Positions 8,354-16,830 of a DNA stretch of 64,000 nt are shown piece after piece; position 1 is the first letter of the stretch, and every line of letters begins with the position of its first letter. The notes beneath the pieces are model-generated. The model made no database searches. It was not told the DNA's origin and saw nothing but the letters and a program-made list of their open reading frames with translations. Position numbers and translations under genes: made by a program. The stretch is taken from the NCBI RefSeq assembly GCF_015291745.1, contig NZ_CP030059.1:957501-1021500 (forward strand). The letters run 5' to 3'. The DNA is from Bradyrhizobium sp. CCBAU 53351. GTDB taxonomy: Bacteria > Pseudomonadota > Alphaproteobacteria > Rhizobiales > Xanthobacteraceae.

Positions 8354-9211
8354 TCACCCCTCGAGCACCTCCACGTCCAGTGCGGCGACCTGCTCCGGGT
8401 CGGCCAACGCCTCGATCCCAACGATACGGTCGTCCCTGAACATCACGCGCAGCGCGATGCGCAGCCGTCCGCCGAGGATGACGGCCACTCCGATCTTGCC
8501 ATCGACCAACGCCGTTCGTGCAGCCTGGGCACGGCCCTTGTAGAGCTGCGCCACCGCGTTCGCGCCGCGGATCTCGGCCAGCGTGCCGAGCCGCACCGCG
8601 GCCTGGTCGGCGCGGAAGACGACGTCGGGATCGAGCGCGGCCAGCAGCCCCTCGAAATTGCCCTCGCGCGACGCCTTGAGGAAGGCATCGACGATTGCGC
8701 GCTGGCGCGACTGGTCCGTTTCGGGCACCGGCGCGCCCTGCACGCGTCGCCGCGCCCGGCTGGCGAGCTGCCGCGATGCGTCGACCGATCGGCCGACAAT
8801 CGGCGCGATCTCCTCGAAGGGCACGGCGAACATGTCGTGCAGCACGAAGGCGAGCCGCTCCGCAGGCTGCAGTGTCTCCAGCACGACGAGCAGCGCCGCA
8901 CCGACGGAGTCAGCCATCTCGGCCTCGCGCAGCGGCCCCTCGTCGGCCGGCTCCGGCACATCCGAGCCCATCGGCTCTTCCTTGCGCGATTTCCGCGCGC
9001 GCAGCATGTCGAGGCAGATGCGCGCGACCACGGTGGTGAGCCAGCCGCGGAGGTTCGCGATATCAGACATGTCGTAGCGGCTGACGCGCAGCCAGGCCTC
9101 CTGCACGGCATCGTCGACCTCGGCGCGGGAGCCGAGCATCCGGTAGGCCACCGCGCGCAGATGGTCCCTGCTGGCCTCGAATTGCTCAGTGAGAAGATTT
9201 TCTTCAGTCAT
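8354..9211 (-). CDS. ECF41-type RNA polymerase sigma factor with C-terminal SnoaL-like domain
   Basis: An extracytoplasmic-function sigma factor of 285 residues. Region 2 covers about 10-80 (YRMLGSRAEVDDAVQEAWLR, then NLRGWLTTVVARICLDMLR) and region 4 about 110-165 (FVLHDMFAVPFEEIAPIVGRS). An SnoaL-like extension follows (about 170-285), the mark of ECF41, where it tunes activity in place of an anti-sigma factor. The linker motif WLPEP of canonical members is degenerate here (SDVPEP). It is divergent from a carboxymuconolactone-decarboxylase-family gene, the classic ECF41 partner, with matching promoters in both directions. The signal sensed is unknown. Confidence 0.92.
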   Translation of the reverse strand: MTEENLLTEQFEASRDHLRAVAYRMLGSRAEVDDAVQEAWLRVSRYDMSDIANLRGWLTTVVARICLDMLRARKSRKEEPMGSDVPEPADEGPLREAEMADSVGAALLVVLETLQPAERLAFVLHDMFAVPFEEIAPIVGRSVDASRQLASRARRRVQGAPVPETDQSRQRAIVDAFLKASREGNFEGLLAALDPDVVFRADQAAVRLGTLAEIRGANAVAQLYKGRAQAARTALVDGKIGVAVILGGRLRIALRVMFRDDRIVGIEALADPEQVAALDVEVLEG

Positions 9212-9212
9212 C

Positions 9213-9239
9213 GGTCACATTCCCTCGTCGCGATCCGTC
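9213..9239 (+). promoter_or_regulatory. ECF41 promoter for the AhpD-like gene
   Basis: GGTCACA (9213-9219), a 16-bp spacer, then CGTC (9236-9239). This closely matches the published ECF41 consensus of TGTCACA at -35 and CGTC at -10. Transcription would begin near 9247 and lead into the plus-strand gene. Confidence 0.75.
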
Positions 9240-9247
9240 ATGCACAT

Positions 9248-9274
9248 GACGAAGCCAATCCGGCCAATGTGACC
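9248..9274 (-). promoter_or_regulatory. ECF41 promoter for the sigma factor's own gene
   Basis: Read on the minus strand, GGTCACA (9274-9268) is followed by a 16-bp spacer and CGTC (9251-9248). It has the same bases and spacing as the plus-strand promoter 8 bp away, so the sigma factor should drive its own gene as well as its target. Confidence 0.7.
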
Positions 9275-9310
9275 GGAACCTTCGAAATTCGAGCGATGGA
9301 GACGAAAAAG

Positions 9311-9766
9311 ATGCACGCCCGCATGAATCACCCCGTGATGGTCCTTCCCGAAGCCATGAATGTCTTGCAGTCCCTCGGCAATCTCACCAAGCAGGGCCTG
9401 CCGGAAAAGCTTCTGGAACTGGTGCACCTGCGCGCCAGCCAGATCAACGGTTGCAGCGTCTGTGTCGACATGCATCCCAGGATCGCCCGCAAGCTGGGTG
9501 AGACCGACGAGCGCCTGTTCGCTGTGTCCGCCTGGCGCGATGCGCCCTATTTCACCGATGCCGAGCGCGCCGCGCTGGCGCTGGCGGAGGCCGTCACGCG
9601 TCTTGCCGATCGCGAGGATCCGGTGCCGGATGCGGTCTGGAGCGAGGCCGACAAGCATTTCGACGAACGCGAGCTCGCAACGCTGATCCTCTCGATCGCC
9701 ACCATCAATGTCTGGAACCGGCTGAACGCAGCGATCAAGATGCCGGTCGGCGTGTGGAAGGTATAG
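9311..9766 (+). CDS. carboxymuconolactone decarboxylase family / AhpD-like protein, ECF41 target
   Basis: An AhpD-fold protein of 151 residues with the redox motif NGCSVCVDMH (CxxC plus a following His), typical of alkylhydroperoxidase-like members instead of true decarboxylases. It may reduce peroxides or act as a thiol-dependent oxidoreductase in the cytoplasm; no substrate is known. The ATG at 9311 has GGAGA 8 bp upstream; an in-frame ATG at 9296 would add five residues. Gene order and the promoter at 9213-9239 identify it as the target of the divergent ECF41 sigma factor. Confidence 0.9.
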   Translation: MHARMNHPVMVLPEAMNVLQSLGNLTKQGLPEKLLELVHLRASQINGCSVCVDMHPRIARKLGETDERLFAVSAWRDAPYFTDAERAALALAEAVTRLADREDPVPDAVWSEADKHFDERELATLILSIATINVWNRLNAAIKMPVGVWKV

Positions 9767-9833
9767 GTTTTCTTTCTTCGCCTCTCCCCGCTTGCGGGGA
9801 GAGGCCGGCCGCTGGCGCCGACCCCCTTACAAG

Positions 9834-10646
9834 CTACGCCGCCAAGAACCCGTTCACGACCTCGCCGAACCCCAGCGGGTCCTGCTCGAACATCCAGTGG
9901 CCGGCGTTGGGAATAACCGCCGTCTCAGCTCCCGCGATATGCTCGGCAAGCACGCGCCACATCACCGACAGGCTGCCGGTGGTGGCCCCGCCGCCGATCA
10001 GCAGCGTCGGCGTCCGGATCGCCTGCGCATCGTTCAGCGTGTAGGGCCGGCGCTGCTCGTTGATCTGGCCGAGGAAGGTCAGGGCGTTGTCGCGCAGCTG
10101 CTGCTTGGCGGCGGCCGGCACGCGGCGCCATGAACCGTCACCCTCGATGCCCTCATAGAAATTCTGCAGTGCGCCTTCGAGGTCGCCGGCGCGGATCATT
10201 TCGACCGAGCGCGCGGTGCGCGCCGCGAGCGGCGGATGTGCGGGCGTGCCTTCGGGCAGCGGCAGGCTGGCATCGAGATCGCCGCCCGGCTCGGCCAGCA
10301 CCAGTTTCCGCAAGAGATCAGGCCGTGCCTGCGCCACGCGGAAGGCGATGTGGCCGCCGCGCGAATGGCCCATCAGATCCACGGGTGTAGGCCTCACCTG
10401 CTCGATGAACGCGATCACATCGGCAACGTGCTGCGCCATCTTGTAGTCGTCGCCGACGGCGCCCCAATGCTCGGGAAAGAAGTGCCGCAGGCTGACCGAG
10501 ATCACCCGATGGGCCTTCGACAATGGCCCGAGCACCGAATACCAGGTGCGGAAATCGCCGAGTGTGCCGTGCACGCAGACCAGCGGCGGGCCGCTTCCAA
10601 CCTCGAGATAGGCCATGTCGTAGTCGTTGACTCGGAATGACTGCAT
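9834..10646 (-). CDS. alpha/beta hydrolase
   Basis: A 270-residue alpha/beta-hydrolase-fold enzyme with the oxyanion HGTLGDFRTW block, the nucleophile elbow GHSRGG and a C-terminal catalytic His in PNAGHWMFEQDP. There is no signal peptide, so it is cytoplasmic. It starts 2 bp after the stop of the related hydrolase gene at 10649, so the two are almost certainly translated together. The pair looks like a tandem duplication. The substrate, whether an ester, lactone or C-C bond, cannot be told from the sequence. Confidence 0.85.
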   Translation of the reverse strand: MQSFRVNDYDMAYLEVGSGPPLVCVHGTLGDFRTWYSVLGPLSKAHRVISVSLRHFFPEHWGAVGDDYKMAQHVADVIAFIEQVRPTPVDLMGHSRGGHIAFRVAQARPDLLRKLVLAEPGGDLDASLPLPEGTPAHPPLAARTARSVEMIRAGDLEGALQNFYEGIEGDGSWRRVPAAAKQQLRDNALTFLGQINEQRRPYTLNDAQAIRTPTLLIGGGATTGSLSVMWRVLAEHIAGAETAVIPNAGHWMFEQDPLGFGEVVNGFLAA

Positions 10647-10648
10647 GA

Positions 10649-11467
10649 TCAGCTCGCCAGAAAATCGAGGACGATTTCAGAGTATTTCTGCGGCGCCTGT
10701 TCGAACATCGGATGCGTCGCGTTCGGGATGATCGCGGTCTTGGAATAGGGCACATGCGCTGCGAGCGCATGCAGCACCTTTGGCAAGAGGCCCTTGGTCC
10801 GCGCGCCCAGGATGAACAGCGTCGGCATCTTGATCGATTCCGCATCCGCCCTGGAGAAAGGCGGGCGATTGTCGCGGACCTGGCCGATCAGGGTGTAAGC
10901 ATTGTCGCGCAAATTCTGCTTCACCATGGCCGGCAGCCGCGGCCAGGTGCCGGCGCCTTCCAGCGTGTCGACGAAGACGGCAAGGCCGCCATCGACATCA
11001 CCGGCGGCGATCTTCTCGGCCGACGCCGTGAAGCGCGCCAGCAGCGGCGAGGGGCCGCCGACGTAATCGGGATCGAGGCTCGCATCGAGCTCGCCGCCGG
11101 GCTCCGCCAGGACGAGCCGGCGCAACAGATCAGGGCGGGCTTGCGCGACGCGGAAGCAGATGTGTCCGCCGCGGGAATGGCCCATCAGGTCGACGGGCCC
11201 GAGGTCGAGCGTCTCGATGAAGGTGATGACGTCCTGGACATGCTGGGCGATCGAATAGGTGTCGCCCATGCCGTCCCAGCGTTCCGGAAAGAAATGCCGC
11301 AGGCTGACGGCGATCACGCGACGCTGCTGCGTCAGCGGCCCGAGCACGCAACCCCAGACGCGGAAGTCGTTGAGCGAGCCGTGCACGCAGACCAGCGGCG
11401 GCCGGCCTCGGTCTTCGCCCGCGTCGAGATAGGGCATGTCGTAACCGTTGACGTGGAGGCTTTGCAT
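10649..11467 (-). CDS. alpha/beta hydrolase, paralogue of the downstream gene
   Basis: A 272-residue hydrolase with HGSLNDFRVW, GHSRGG (nucleophile Ser) and a C-terminal PNATHPMFEQAP carrying the catalytic His. It shares the frame MQSxxVNxYDMxYL and the long SLRHFFPE segment with the next gene, so they are tandem paralogues. The ATG at 11467 is chosen because it aligns with the paralogue's start; an open frame extends 93 bp further upstream without a clear ribosome site. It is divergent from ogt. Confidence 0.85.
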   Translation of the reverse strand: MQSLHVNGYDMPYLDAGEDRGRPPLVCVHGSLNDFRVWGCVLGPLTQQRRVIAVSLRHFFPERWDGMGDTYSIAQHVQDVITFIETLDLGPVDLMGHSRGGHICFRVAQARPDLLRRLVLAEPGGELDASLDPDYVGGPSPLLARFTASAEKIAAGDVDGGLAVFVDTLEGAGTWPRLPAMVKQNLRDNAYTLIGQVRDNRPPFSRADAESIKMPTLFILGARTKGLLPKVLHALAAHVPYSKTAIIPNATHPMFEQAPQKYSEIVLDFLAS

Positions 11468-11604
11468 TCGGGACTCGCGAGGCAGGCGGAACTGCTGTGC
11501 AAGATTCCCGGAAACCGGGTGGATCGCAACTATTTCCAAGCCTAGATTGTGGCTCAGCACACAATGGGGGCATGCGACAAGGACGCTAGCTCAGGAACCA
11601 AGCC

Positions 11605-12147
11605 ATGACCGACCAGCATTTTGCCCTGTTCGACACCAGGATCGGCCTCTGCGCCGTCGCCTGGGGCCCGCGCGGCATCAACGGCACGCAATTGCCCATG
11701 GGTGGCGAGCAGAAGATCCGCACCCGCATCAGCCAGCGCCACGCTGACGCCGTCGAGACCGAGCCGACCGCGGAGGTGCGAGAGGCGATCGACCGCATCG
11801 TCAAGCTGCTCGCGGGCGAGCCGGACGACCTCACCGATATCGAGCTCGATCTCGACGGTGTGCCCGAGTTCAATCGCGGCGTCTACGAGATCGCCCGCGC
11901 CATTCCGCCAGGCAAGACCATCACCTATGGCGACATCGCCAAGCAGCTCGGCGGCGTGCAGCTGTCGCGTGATGTCGGCCAGGCGCTCGGCCGCAACCCA
12001 TGCCCGATCGTGGTGCCCTGCCACCGGGTGCTCGCGGCCGGCAACAAGCCCGGCGGCTTCTCGGCGAATGGCGGCGTGGTGACGAAGCTGAAGATGCTCG
12101 AGATCGAAGGCGCGCTGGTGAACCACACGCCGAGTCTGTTCGATTGA
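11605..12147 (+). CDS. ogt: methylated-DNA-[protein]-cysteine S-methyltransferase
   Basis: A suicide DNA-repair enzyme that moves an alkyl group from O6-alkylguanine to its own cysteine. The 180-residue protein carries the acceptor motif PCHRV with Cys139, preceded by GKTITYGDIAKQLG and RDVGQALGRNPCPI, the helix-turn-helix and active-site loop of the Ogt/MGMT C-terminal domain. Its length fits Ogt and not the longer Ada. It is a single gene, divergent from the hydrolase pair, and is followed by a dispersed repeat. Confidence 0.93.
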   Translation: MTDQHFALFDTRIGLCAVAWGPRGINGTQLPMGGEQKIRTRISQRHADAVETEPTAEVREAIDRIVKLLAGEPDDLTDIELDLDGVPEFNRGVYEIARAIPPGKTITYGDIAKQLGGVQLSRDVGQALGRNPCPIVVPCHRVLAAGNKPGGFSANGGVVTKLKMLEIEGALVNHTPSLFD

Positions 12148-12156
12148 GGTTCAAGG

Positions 12157-12282
12157 TGTCGTGCCCCGGCTCAGCAGTACGGCACGAAGTGCTGCACTGC
12201 TGAGCCGGGGGCCAGCATCTTGGCGAGATGGGTCCCGGCTCTGCGGTGCACTGCTCCGCGCTGCACCGCGTCCGGGACACGA
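12157..12282. repeat. double-hairpin dispersed repeat, family A copy 2
   Basis: GTGCCCCGGCTCAGCAGTACG and its complementary arm make the first stem-loop; GGGTCCCGG…GCGTCCGGGACACGA make the second. It lies between the convergent ogt and acyl-CoA ligase genes, where it could help end both transcripts. Confidence 0.75.
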
Positions 12283-12290
12283 ATCCTCAC

Positions 12291-13835
12291 CTAGATCTTC
12301 GCCGTCGTCTTCGGCCAATATTTGTCGCGCAGATGCCGCTTGACCAGCTTGCCGGTCGGCGTGCGCGGCAACTCGGGCTCGAAATCGATCGAACGCGGGC
12401 ACTTGATGGCGGAGAGGCGGCCCTTGCAATAGGCGATCAGGTCGGCCTCCAGCGCCTTGCCGGCGCGGCTCATGTCGTGCGGCTGCACCACCGCCTTGAC
12501 CTCTTCGCCCATTTCCTCGTTCGGGACGCCAAACACCGCGACGTCGGCGACGTCGGGGTGGGTGATCAGCACGTCCTCGGTCTCCTGCGGGTAGATGTTC
12601 ACTCCGCCGGAGATGATCATGTAGGACTTGCGGTCGGTGAGATAGAGGAAGCCATCCTTGTCGAGGTAGCCGACATCGCCGAGCGTCGACCAGCCCTTTG
12701 CGTTGTAGGCCTTCTTCGTCTTCTCGGGGTCGTTGTGATAGGTGAACGCCGGTGCGTCGGCGAAGTAGACCGTGCCGATCTCGCCCGTCGGTTGCTCCTC
12801 GTCATTCTCATCGAGGATCTTGATCTTGCCGACCACGGCGCGGCCGACGCTGCCGCGATGCGCCAGCCATTCCTTGGAGCTGCAGACCGTGACGCCATTG
12901 CCCTCCGAGCCCGCGTAATACTCGATCAGGATCGGCCCCCACCATTCGATCATCTTTGCCTTGACGTCGACCGGACACGGAGCTGCGGCGTGAATGGCGC
13001 CCTTGAGCGTGGAGACGTCGTATTTGGTGCGAACGTCGTTCGGCAGCTTCAGCATCCGCACGAACATGGTCGGCACCAGCTGTGATTGCGTGACCTTGTA
13101 CTTCTCGACCAGCTTCAGGAACTCTTCGGCGTCGAAGTGCTCCATGATGATGGAGGTGCCGCCGAGCACGATTGCCATCATGTTGAAGCGCAGGGGAGCT
13201 GCGTGATAGAGCGGCGCCGGTGACAGATAGGTGCTCTCCGCGTTCATGCCGCACATGTCGGCGCAGAGCACGCGCAGCAGCGGATTCGGCTCGTCGATCG
13301 TCTTGCCCTCGAAGGCCTTCTTGACGCCCTTGGGCCGGCCGGTGGTACCCGACGAATACAGCATGTCGTAGCCGGCGATCTCATCGGCAATCGGCGTGAC
13401 CGGCTGGCTTGCTGCTTCCTTGTCATAGGAGCGGAAGCCCGGCAGAGGCTCGTCCATCATGTAGAAGATCGGCTCGCCGGCGGCGCCCTTGATCAGGCCC
13501 TTGATCTGGTCGGCGCATTTCGGTGTGGTGATCACGACCTTGGCGCCGCAATCGGCGATGATGTAGTCGATCTCGTCCTGCTTCAGGTAGCGGCTGATCG
13601 CGGTATAATAGAGCCCGCTGCGCTGCGCGGCCCAGCACAGCTCCATGAAGGCAAGCCGGTTCTCCATCAACAGCGCGATGTGGTCGCCGGCCTTGAGGCC
13701 CAGCGAACGGAACAGGTGCGCGCCCTGGTTCGAGAGCTCGTCGAGCTCGCGATAGGTGATCGCCTTGCCGGTGCCGGCCATCTGATAGGCGATCTTATTC
13801 GGCGTGGTGCGGGCGTGGACGGAGGGGTGAGTCAT
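12291..13835 (-). CDS. acyl-CoA synthetase (AMP-forming, FadD-like)
   Basis: An ATP-dependent ligase activating a carboxylic acid to its CoA thioester (514 residues). The P-loop YSSGTTGRPKG lies at about 165-175, the adenylation motif YYAGSEGNG follows, then GDVGYLDKDGFLYLTDR and a C-terminal RTPTGKLVKR with the catalytic Lys. The start at 13835 gives MTHPSVHART; the open frame continues upstream only through a dispersed repeat. It follows the thiolase gene on the same strand and forms one arm of the divergent beta-oxidation island. The chain-length or ring preference is not visible. Confidence 0.88.
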   Translation of the reverse strand: MTHPSVHARTTPNKIAYQMAGTGKAITYRELDELSNQGAHLFRSLGLKAGDHIALLMENRLAFMELCWAAQRSGLYYTAISRYLKQDEIDYIIADCGAKVVITTPKCADQIKGLIKGAAGEPIFYMMDEPLPGFRSYDKEAASQPVTPIADEIAGYDMLYSSGTTGRPKGVKKAFEGKTIDEPNPLLRVLCADMCGMNAESTYLSPAPLYHAAPLRFNMMAIVLGGTSIIMEHFDAEEFLKLVEKYKVTQSQLVPTMFVRMLKLPNDVRTKYDVSTLKGAIHAAAPCPVDVKAKMIEWWGPILIEYYAGSEGNGVTVCSSKEWLAHRGSVGRAVVGKIKILDENDEEQPTGEIGTVYFADAPAFTYHNDPEKTKKAYNAKGWSTLGDVGYLDKDGFLYLTDRKSYMIISGGVNIYPQETEDVLITHPDVADVAVFGVPNEEMGEEVKAVVQPHDMSRAGKALEADLIAYCKGRLSAIKCPRSIDFEPELPRTPTGKLVKRHLRDKYWPKTTAKI

Positions 13836-13861
13836 GACGAAGGTCTCGCAACAAGGAAGGT

Positions 13862-14005
13862 GTCGTCCCCGCGAACGCGGGGACCCATAACCACAGGGCG
13901 TGGTTGTTGAAACGAGATGGAGCTCCGGCGCAGCATCACCACAGCTTCCTGTGGCTATGGGTCCCGGATCGGCGCGCGCTCGAGGCGCGCTTGTCCGGGA
14001 CGACA
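13862..14005. repeat. dispersed repeat with GTCCCCGCGAACGCGGGGACCC arm
   Basis: The left arm TCGTCCCCGCGAACGCGGGG is itself a hairpin, followed by ACCCATAACCACAGGG. The right part has CCTGTGGCTATGGGTCCCGG and ends TTGTCCGGGACGAC, so inner and outer arms pair across about 140 bp. It lies in the transcript between the thiolase and ligase genes. Confidence 0.6.
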
Positions 14006-14024
14006 TCGTCGATGCGACCGCGGC

Positions 14025-15197
14025 TTACAGCCGCTCCACGATCGTCACGTTGGCCATGCCGCCGCCTTCGCACATGGTCTGCAGGCCGTAGCGCTTGCCG
14101 CGTTGGTGCAGGGCGTGGACCAGCGTCGTCATCAGCTTGGTGCCGGAGCCGCCGAGCGGATGGCCGAGCGCGATGGCGCCGCCGTTGACGTTGAGACGCT
14201 CGGGATCGGCGCCCGTGGTCTTCAGCCAGGCGGTCGGCACCGAGGCGAAGGCCTCGTTGACCTCGAACAGGTCGATGTCGACGATCTTCATGCCGGCCTT
14301 CTCCAGTGCGCGCTTGGTCGCATGCAGCGGCGCGTCCAGCATGATCACGGGATCGCCGCCCATCATGGTCATGTGATGGATGCGCGCCAGCGGCTTGACG
14401 CCGAGCTGCTTCAGGCCCTTTTCATTCACCACCATGACGCCGGAAGCGCCGTCGCAGATCTGACTGGCACTGGCGGCGCTGAGCTTGCCGTTCTCTGCGA
14501 TCAGCTTGACACCCTTGATGCCGTCGAGCGTGACGTCGAAGCGGATGCCTTCGTCGATGTGGTGGGTGTCCTTGGAGCCGTCGGCGCGGGTGATTTCGAG
14601 CGGCACGATCTCCTTCTTGAAGTGGCCGGCCTGCGTCGCCGCGATCGCGCGCTGATGGCTGTTAAAGGAATATTGGTCGAGCTCATCCTTGGAGAGGCCG
14701 TATCGCTCCGCCATCATCTCGGCGCCGGTGAATTGGCTGAACACGATGTTGGGATACTTCGCTTCGATGCCCGGGCTCTTGTAATTGCCGAAGCCGTTCT
14801 TGGCCGGAAGCTGCGAGGACAGGCCCATCGGCACGCGCGTCATCGATTCCACGCCGGCGGCGATCACGACATCCATCGTGCCGGACATCACCGCTTGGGC
14901 TGCGAAGTGCAGCGCCTGCTGCGAGGAGCCGCATTGGCGGTCGATCGAGGTGCCGGGCACGCTCTCCGGCAGCTTCGAGGCCATGATCGCGTTGCGCGCA
15001 ACGTTGTTGGACTGCTCGCCGACCTGCATCACGCAGCCCATGATCACGTCCTCGACCTGGGCGGGATCGACCTTGGTGCGATCGACCAACTCGTCCAGCA
15101 CCTTCGCGGCGAGGTCAGCCGGATGCCAGCCGGCGAGGCGGCCCCCCTTGCGCCCGCCGGCGGTACGCGCGGCGGCGACGATGTAAGCCTCGGCCAT
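14025..15197 (-). CDS. acetyl-CoA C-acyltransferase (thiolase)
   Basis: Catalyses the final thiolytic step of beta-oxidation, releasing acetyl-CoA (or propionyl-CoA). The 390-residue protein has the three catalytic residues: Cys89 in DRQCGSSQQ, His346 in ALGHPLGGSG and Cys376 in TMCEGGGMAN. Its length and motifs fit degradative thiolases. It is the first gene leftwards from the divergent promoter region shared with tetR and is probably co-transcribed with the acyl-CoA ligase. Confidence 0.93.
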   Translation of the reverse strand: MAEAYIVAAARTAGGRKGGRLAGWHPADLAAKVLDELVDRTKVDPAQVEDVIMGCVMQVGEQSNNVARNAIMASKLPESVPGTSIDRQCGSSQQALHFAAQAVMSGTMDVVIAAGVESMTRVPMGLSSQLPAKNGFGNYKSPGIEAKYPNIVFSQFTGAEMMAERYGLSKDELDQYSFNSHQRAIAATQAGHFKKEIVPLEITRADGSKDTHHIDEGIRFDVTLDGIKGVKLIAENGKLSAASASQICDGASGVMVVNEKGLKQLGVKPLARIHHMTMMGGDPVIMLDAPLHATKRALEKAGMKIVDIDLFEVNEAFASVPTAWLKTTGADPERLNVNGGAIALGHPLGGSGTKLMTTLVHALHQRGKRYGLQTMCEGGGMANVTIVERL

Positions 15198-15266
15198 GTC
15201 GGTTTCTCCCTGAATTCTTGCTTGGGTTGGTTGTCGGGGACGGATTTAAGGGACGGGAGATCGTTT

Positions 15267-15286
15267 AGTCAATCGATCAATTAACT
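15267..15286. promoter_or_regulatory. candidate TetR operator between thiolase and tetR
   Basis: AGTCAATCGATCAATTAACT is a 20-bp imperfect dyad matching at 8 of 10 positions per half, in the 153-bp divergent region. TetR regulators usually bind such a site between themselves and their targets, so it may control both arms of the island. Confidence 0.55.
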
Positions 15287-15350
15287 CTTGTGATGAGGCG
15301 CTGCTTGGGCTTATCTGCGCCCCGCTTCGAGCGGCAAACAGGGATCTTCC

Positions 15351-16010
15351 GTGGCGACCAGCGTACCGAACAGGCTCCCCAGCGGGAAGAATTCCACGGC
15401 GGAGAAATTGCTCGTGGCCGCGAGCGACCTGATGATCGAGCGCTCCTCGATCGAGATCTCGCTGTCAGACATCGCGCAGAAGTCGGGCGCCAACGCCGCA
15501 TTGGTCAAATATCATTTCGGCAACAAGGACGGCCTCCTGCTGGCGCTGCTCGCGCGCGATGCGGCGACCGAAATGTCCAATCTCGAATATTTGCTGGCGC
15601 AGCCGATCAATTCGACGGCGAAGCTGAAGCTGCACATCGCCGGCATCATCCGCGCTTATCACCGCTTCCCCTATATGAACCGGCTGATCCACTATCTCCT
15701 GCACGAGACCAGCGGGAGCTCAGCCGATGAAGTCTCGAAATTCTTCGTCGCCCCGCTCTTGGATTTCCACCGCCGGCTGCTCGCGGAAGGCGTGAGCCGC
15801 GGCGAATTCCGCCAGACCGATCCGGTGCTGTTCTACACCAGCCTGATAGGCGCCTGCGATCATTTGTTCTTCGGACGGCACGCGATGTCCCGCGCGACCG
15901 GCGTCGGCCCTGTTACCGACGACGTCTGCCGGCAATATATCAAGCACATGGAAACGCTGATCTGCGGCGGCATCCTCACGCAAGCCGGGGAAGCTGCCGC
16001 GGCCGGATAA
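15351..16010 (+). CDS. TetR/AcrR-family transcriptional regulator
   Basis: A likely repressor of the beta-oxidation island (219 residues). The N-terminal helix-turn-helix is clear at about 15-60 (KLLVAASDLMIERSS, then SLSDIAQKSGANAALVKYHFGNKDGLL). The C-terminal helical part (YHRFPYMNRLIHYLLHE) should bind an acyl-CoA or acid, by analogy with other TetR regulators of fatty-acid genes. The start is GTG at 15351 with AGGGA about 7 bp upstream. It is divergent from thiolase and leads an eight-gene run on its own strand. Confidence 0.88.
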   Translation: MATSVPNRLPSGKNSTAEKLLVAASDLMIERSSIEISLSDIAQKSGANAALVKYHFGNKDGLLLALLARDAATEMSNLEYLLAQPINSTAKLKLHIAGIIRAYHRFPYMNRLIHYLLHETSGSSADEVSKFFVAPLLDFHRRLLAEGVSRGEFRQTDPVLFYTSLIGACDHLFFGRHAMSRATGVGPVTDDVCRQYIKHMETLICGGILTQAGEAAAAG

Positions 16011-16064
16011 TCCGGCCATCACTCTCAAGTCTAGAGAAGAAACGCCCAAGGAAAGGTGCCTGTC

Positions 16065-16823
16065 ATGGAATTGAAAGATGTAGCCGTTCTCATCACCGGC
16101 GGTGGTTCGGGCCTCGGTGAAGCCACCGCTCGCGCCATGGCGGCCAAAGGCGCCAAGATCGGCGTGATCGATCAGAACAAGGAGAACGCCGAGAAGGTCG
16201 CCGCCGAGGTGAAGGGCGTCGCGCTGCATGCCGACGTCACCAGCGAGGAGCAGATCAAGGCGGCAATCGCGAAAGCAGAAGCCGCTCATGGTGTCGCGCG
16301 CGTGCTGATGAACTGCGCCGGCATCGGCGGCTCGCAGCGCATCGTCGGCCGCGACGGCGTCTATCCGCTGGAGAAGTTCGCGCGCATCATCAACGTCAAT
16401 CTGATCGGCACCTTCAACTGCCTGCGCCTGTTCGCCGAGCGCCTCGTCACGATCGAGCCCGTCGGCGAAGAGCGCGGTGTCATCATCAACACGGCGTCGG
16501 TCGCGGCTTACGAAGGCCAGATCGGCCAGATCGCCTATTCGGCCTCGAAGGGCGGCGTCGTCGGCCTCACGCTGCCGGCCGCGCGCGACCTCGCGAGCCA
16601 GAAGATCCGCGTCAATACCATCGCGCCCGGCCTGTTCTTCACGCCGCTGCTGATGGGCTTGAACGAGGAGGCCCGCAAGAGCCTGGGCGCCCAGGTGCCG
16701 CATCCCTCGCGCCTCGGCGATGCCAAGGAATACGGCGCGCTCGCCGTGCACATCGTCGAGAACGCGATGCTCAACGGCGAAACCATCCGTCTCGACGGTG
16801 CGATCCGGATGGCGCCAAGGTAG
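16065..16823 (+). CDS. SDR-family 3-hydroxyacyl-CoA dehydrogenase (type II, HSD10-like)
   Basis: NAD-dependent oxidation of a 3-hydroxyacyl-CoA, the third step of beta-oxidation. The 252-residue protein has TGGGSGLG (11-18), Ser145 and the catalytic pair Tyr158-x3-Lys162 in AYSASKGG. The QIGQIAYSASKGGVVGLTLPAARDL stretch (read in parts) and the FFTPLL segment are typical of the HSD10/type II group. The start ATG at 16065 follows AAGGAAAGG. It lies 54 bp after tetR and so is probably in the same transcript. Confidence 0.87.
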   Translation: MELKDVAVLITGGGSGLGEATARAMAAKGAKIGVIDQNKENAEKVAAEVKGVALHADVTSEEQIKAAIAKAEAAHGVARVLMNCAGIGGSQRIVGRDGVYPLEKFARIINVNLIGTFNCLRLFAERLVTIEPVGEERGVIINTASVAAYEGQIGQIAYSASKGGVVGLTLPAARDLASQKIRVNTIAPGLFFTPLLMGLNEEARKSLGAQVPHPSRLGDAKEYGALAVHIVENAMLNGETIRLDGAIRMAPR

Positions 16824-16830
16824 CTTTTTC

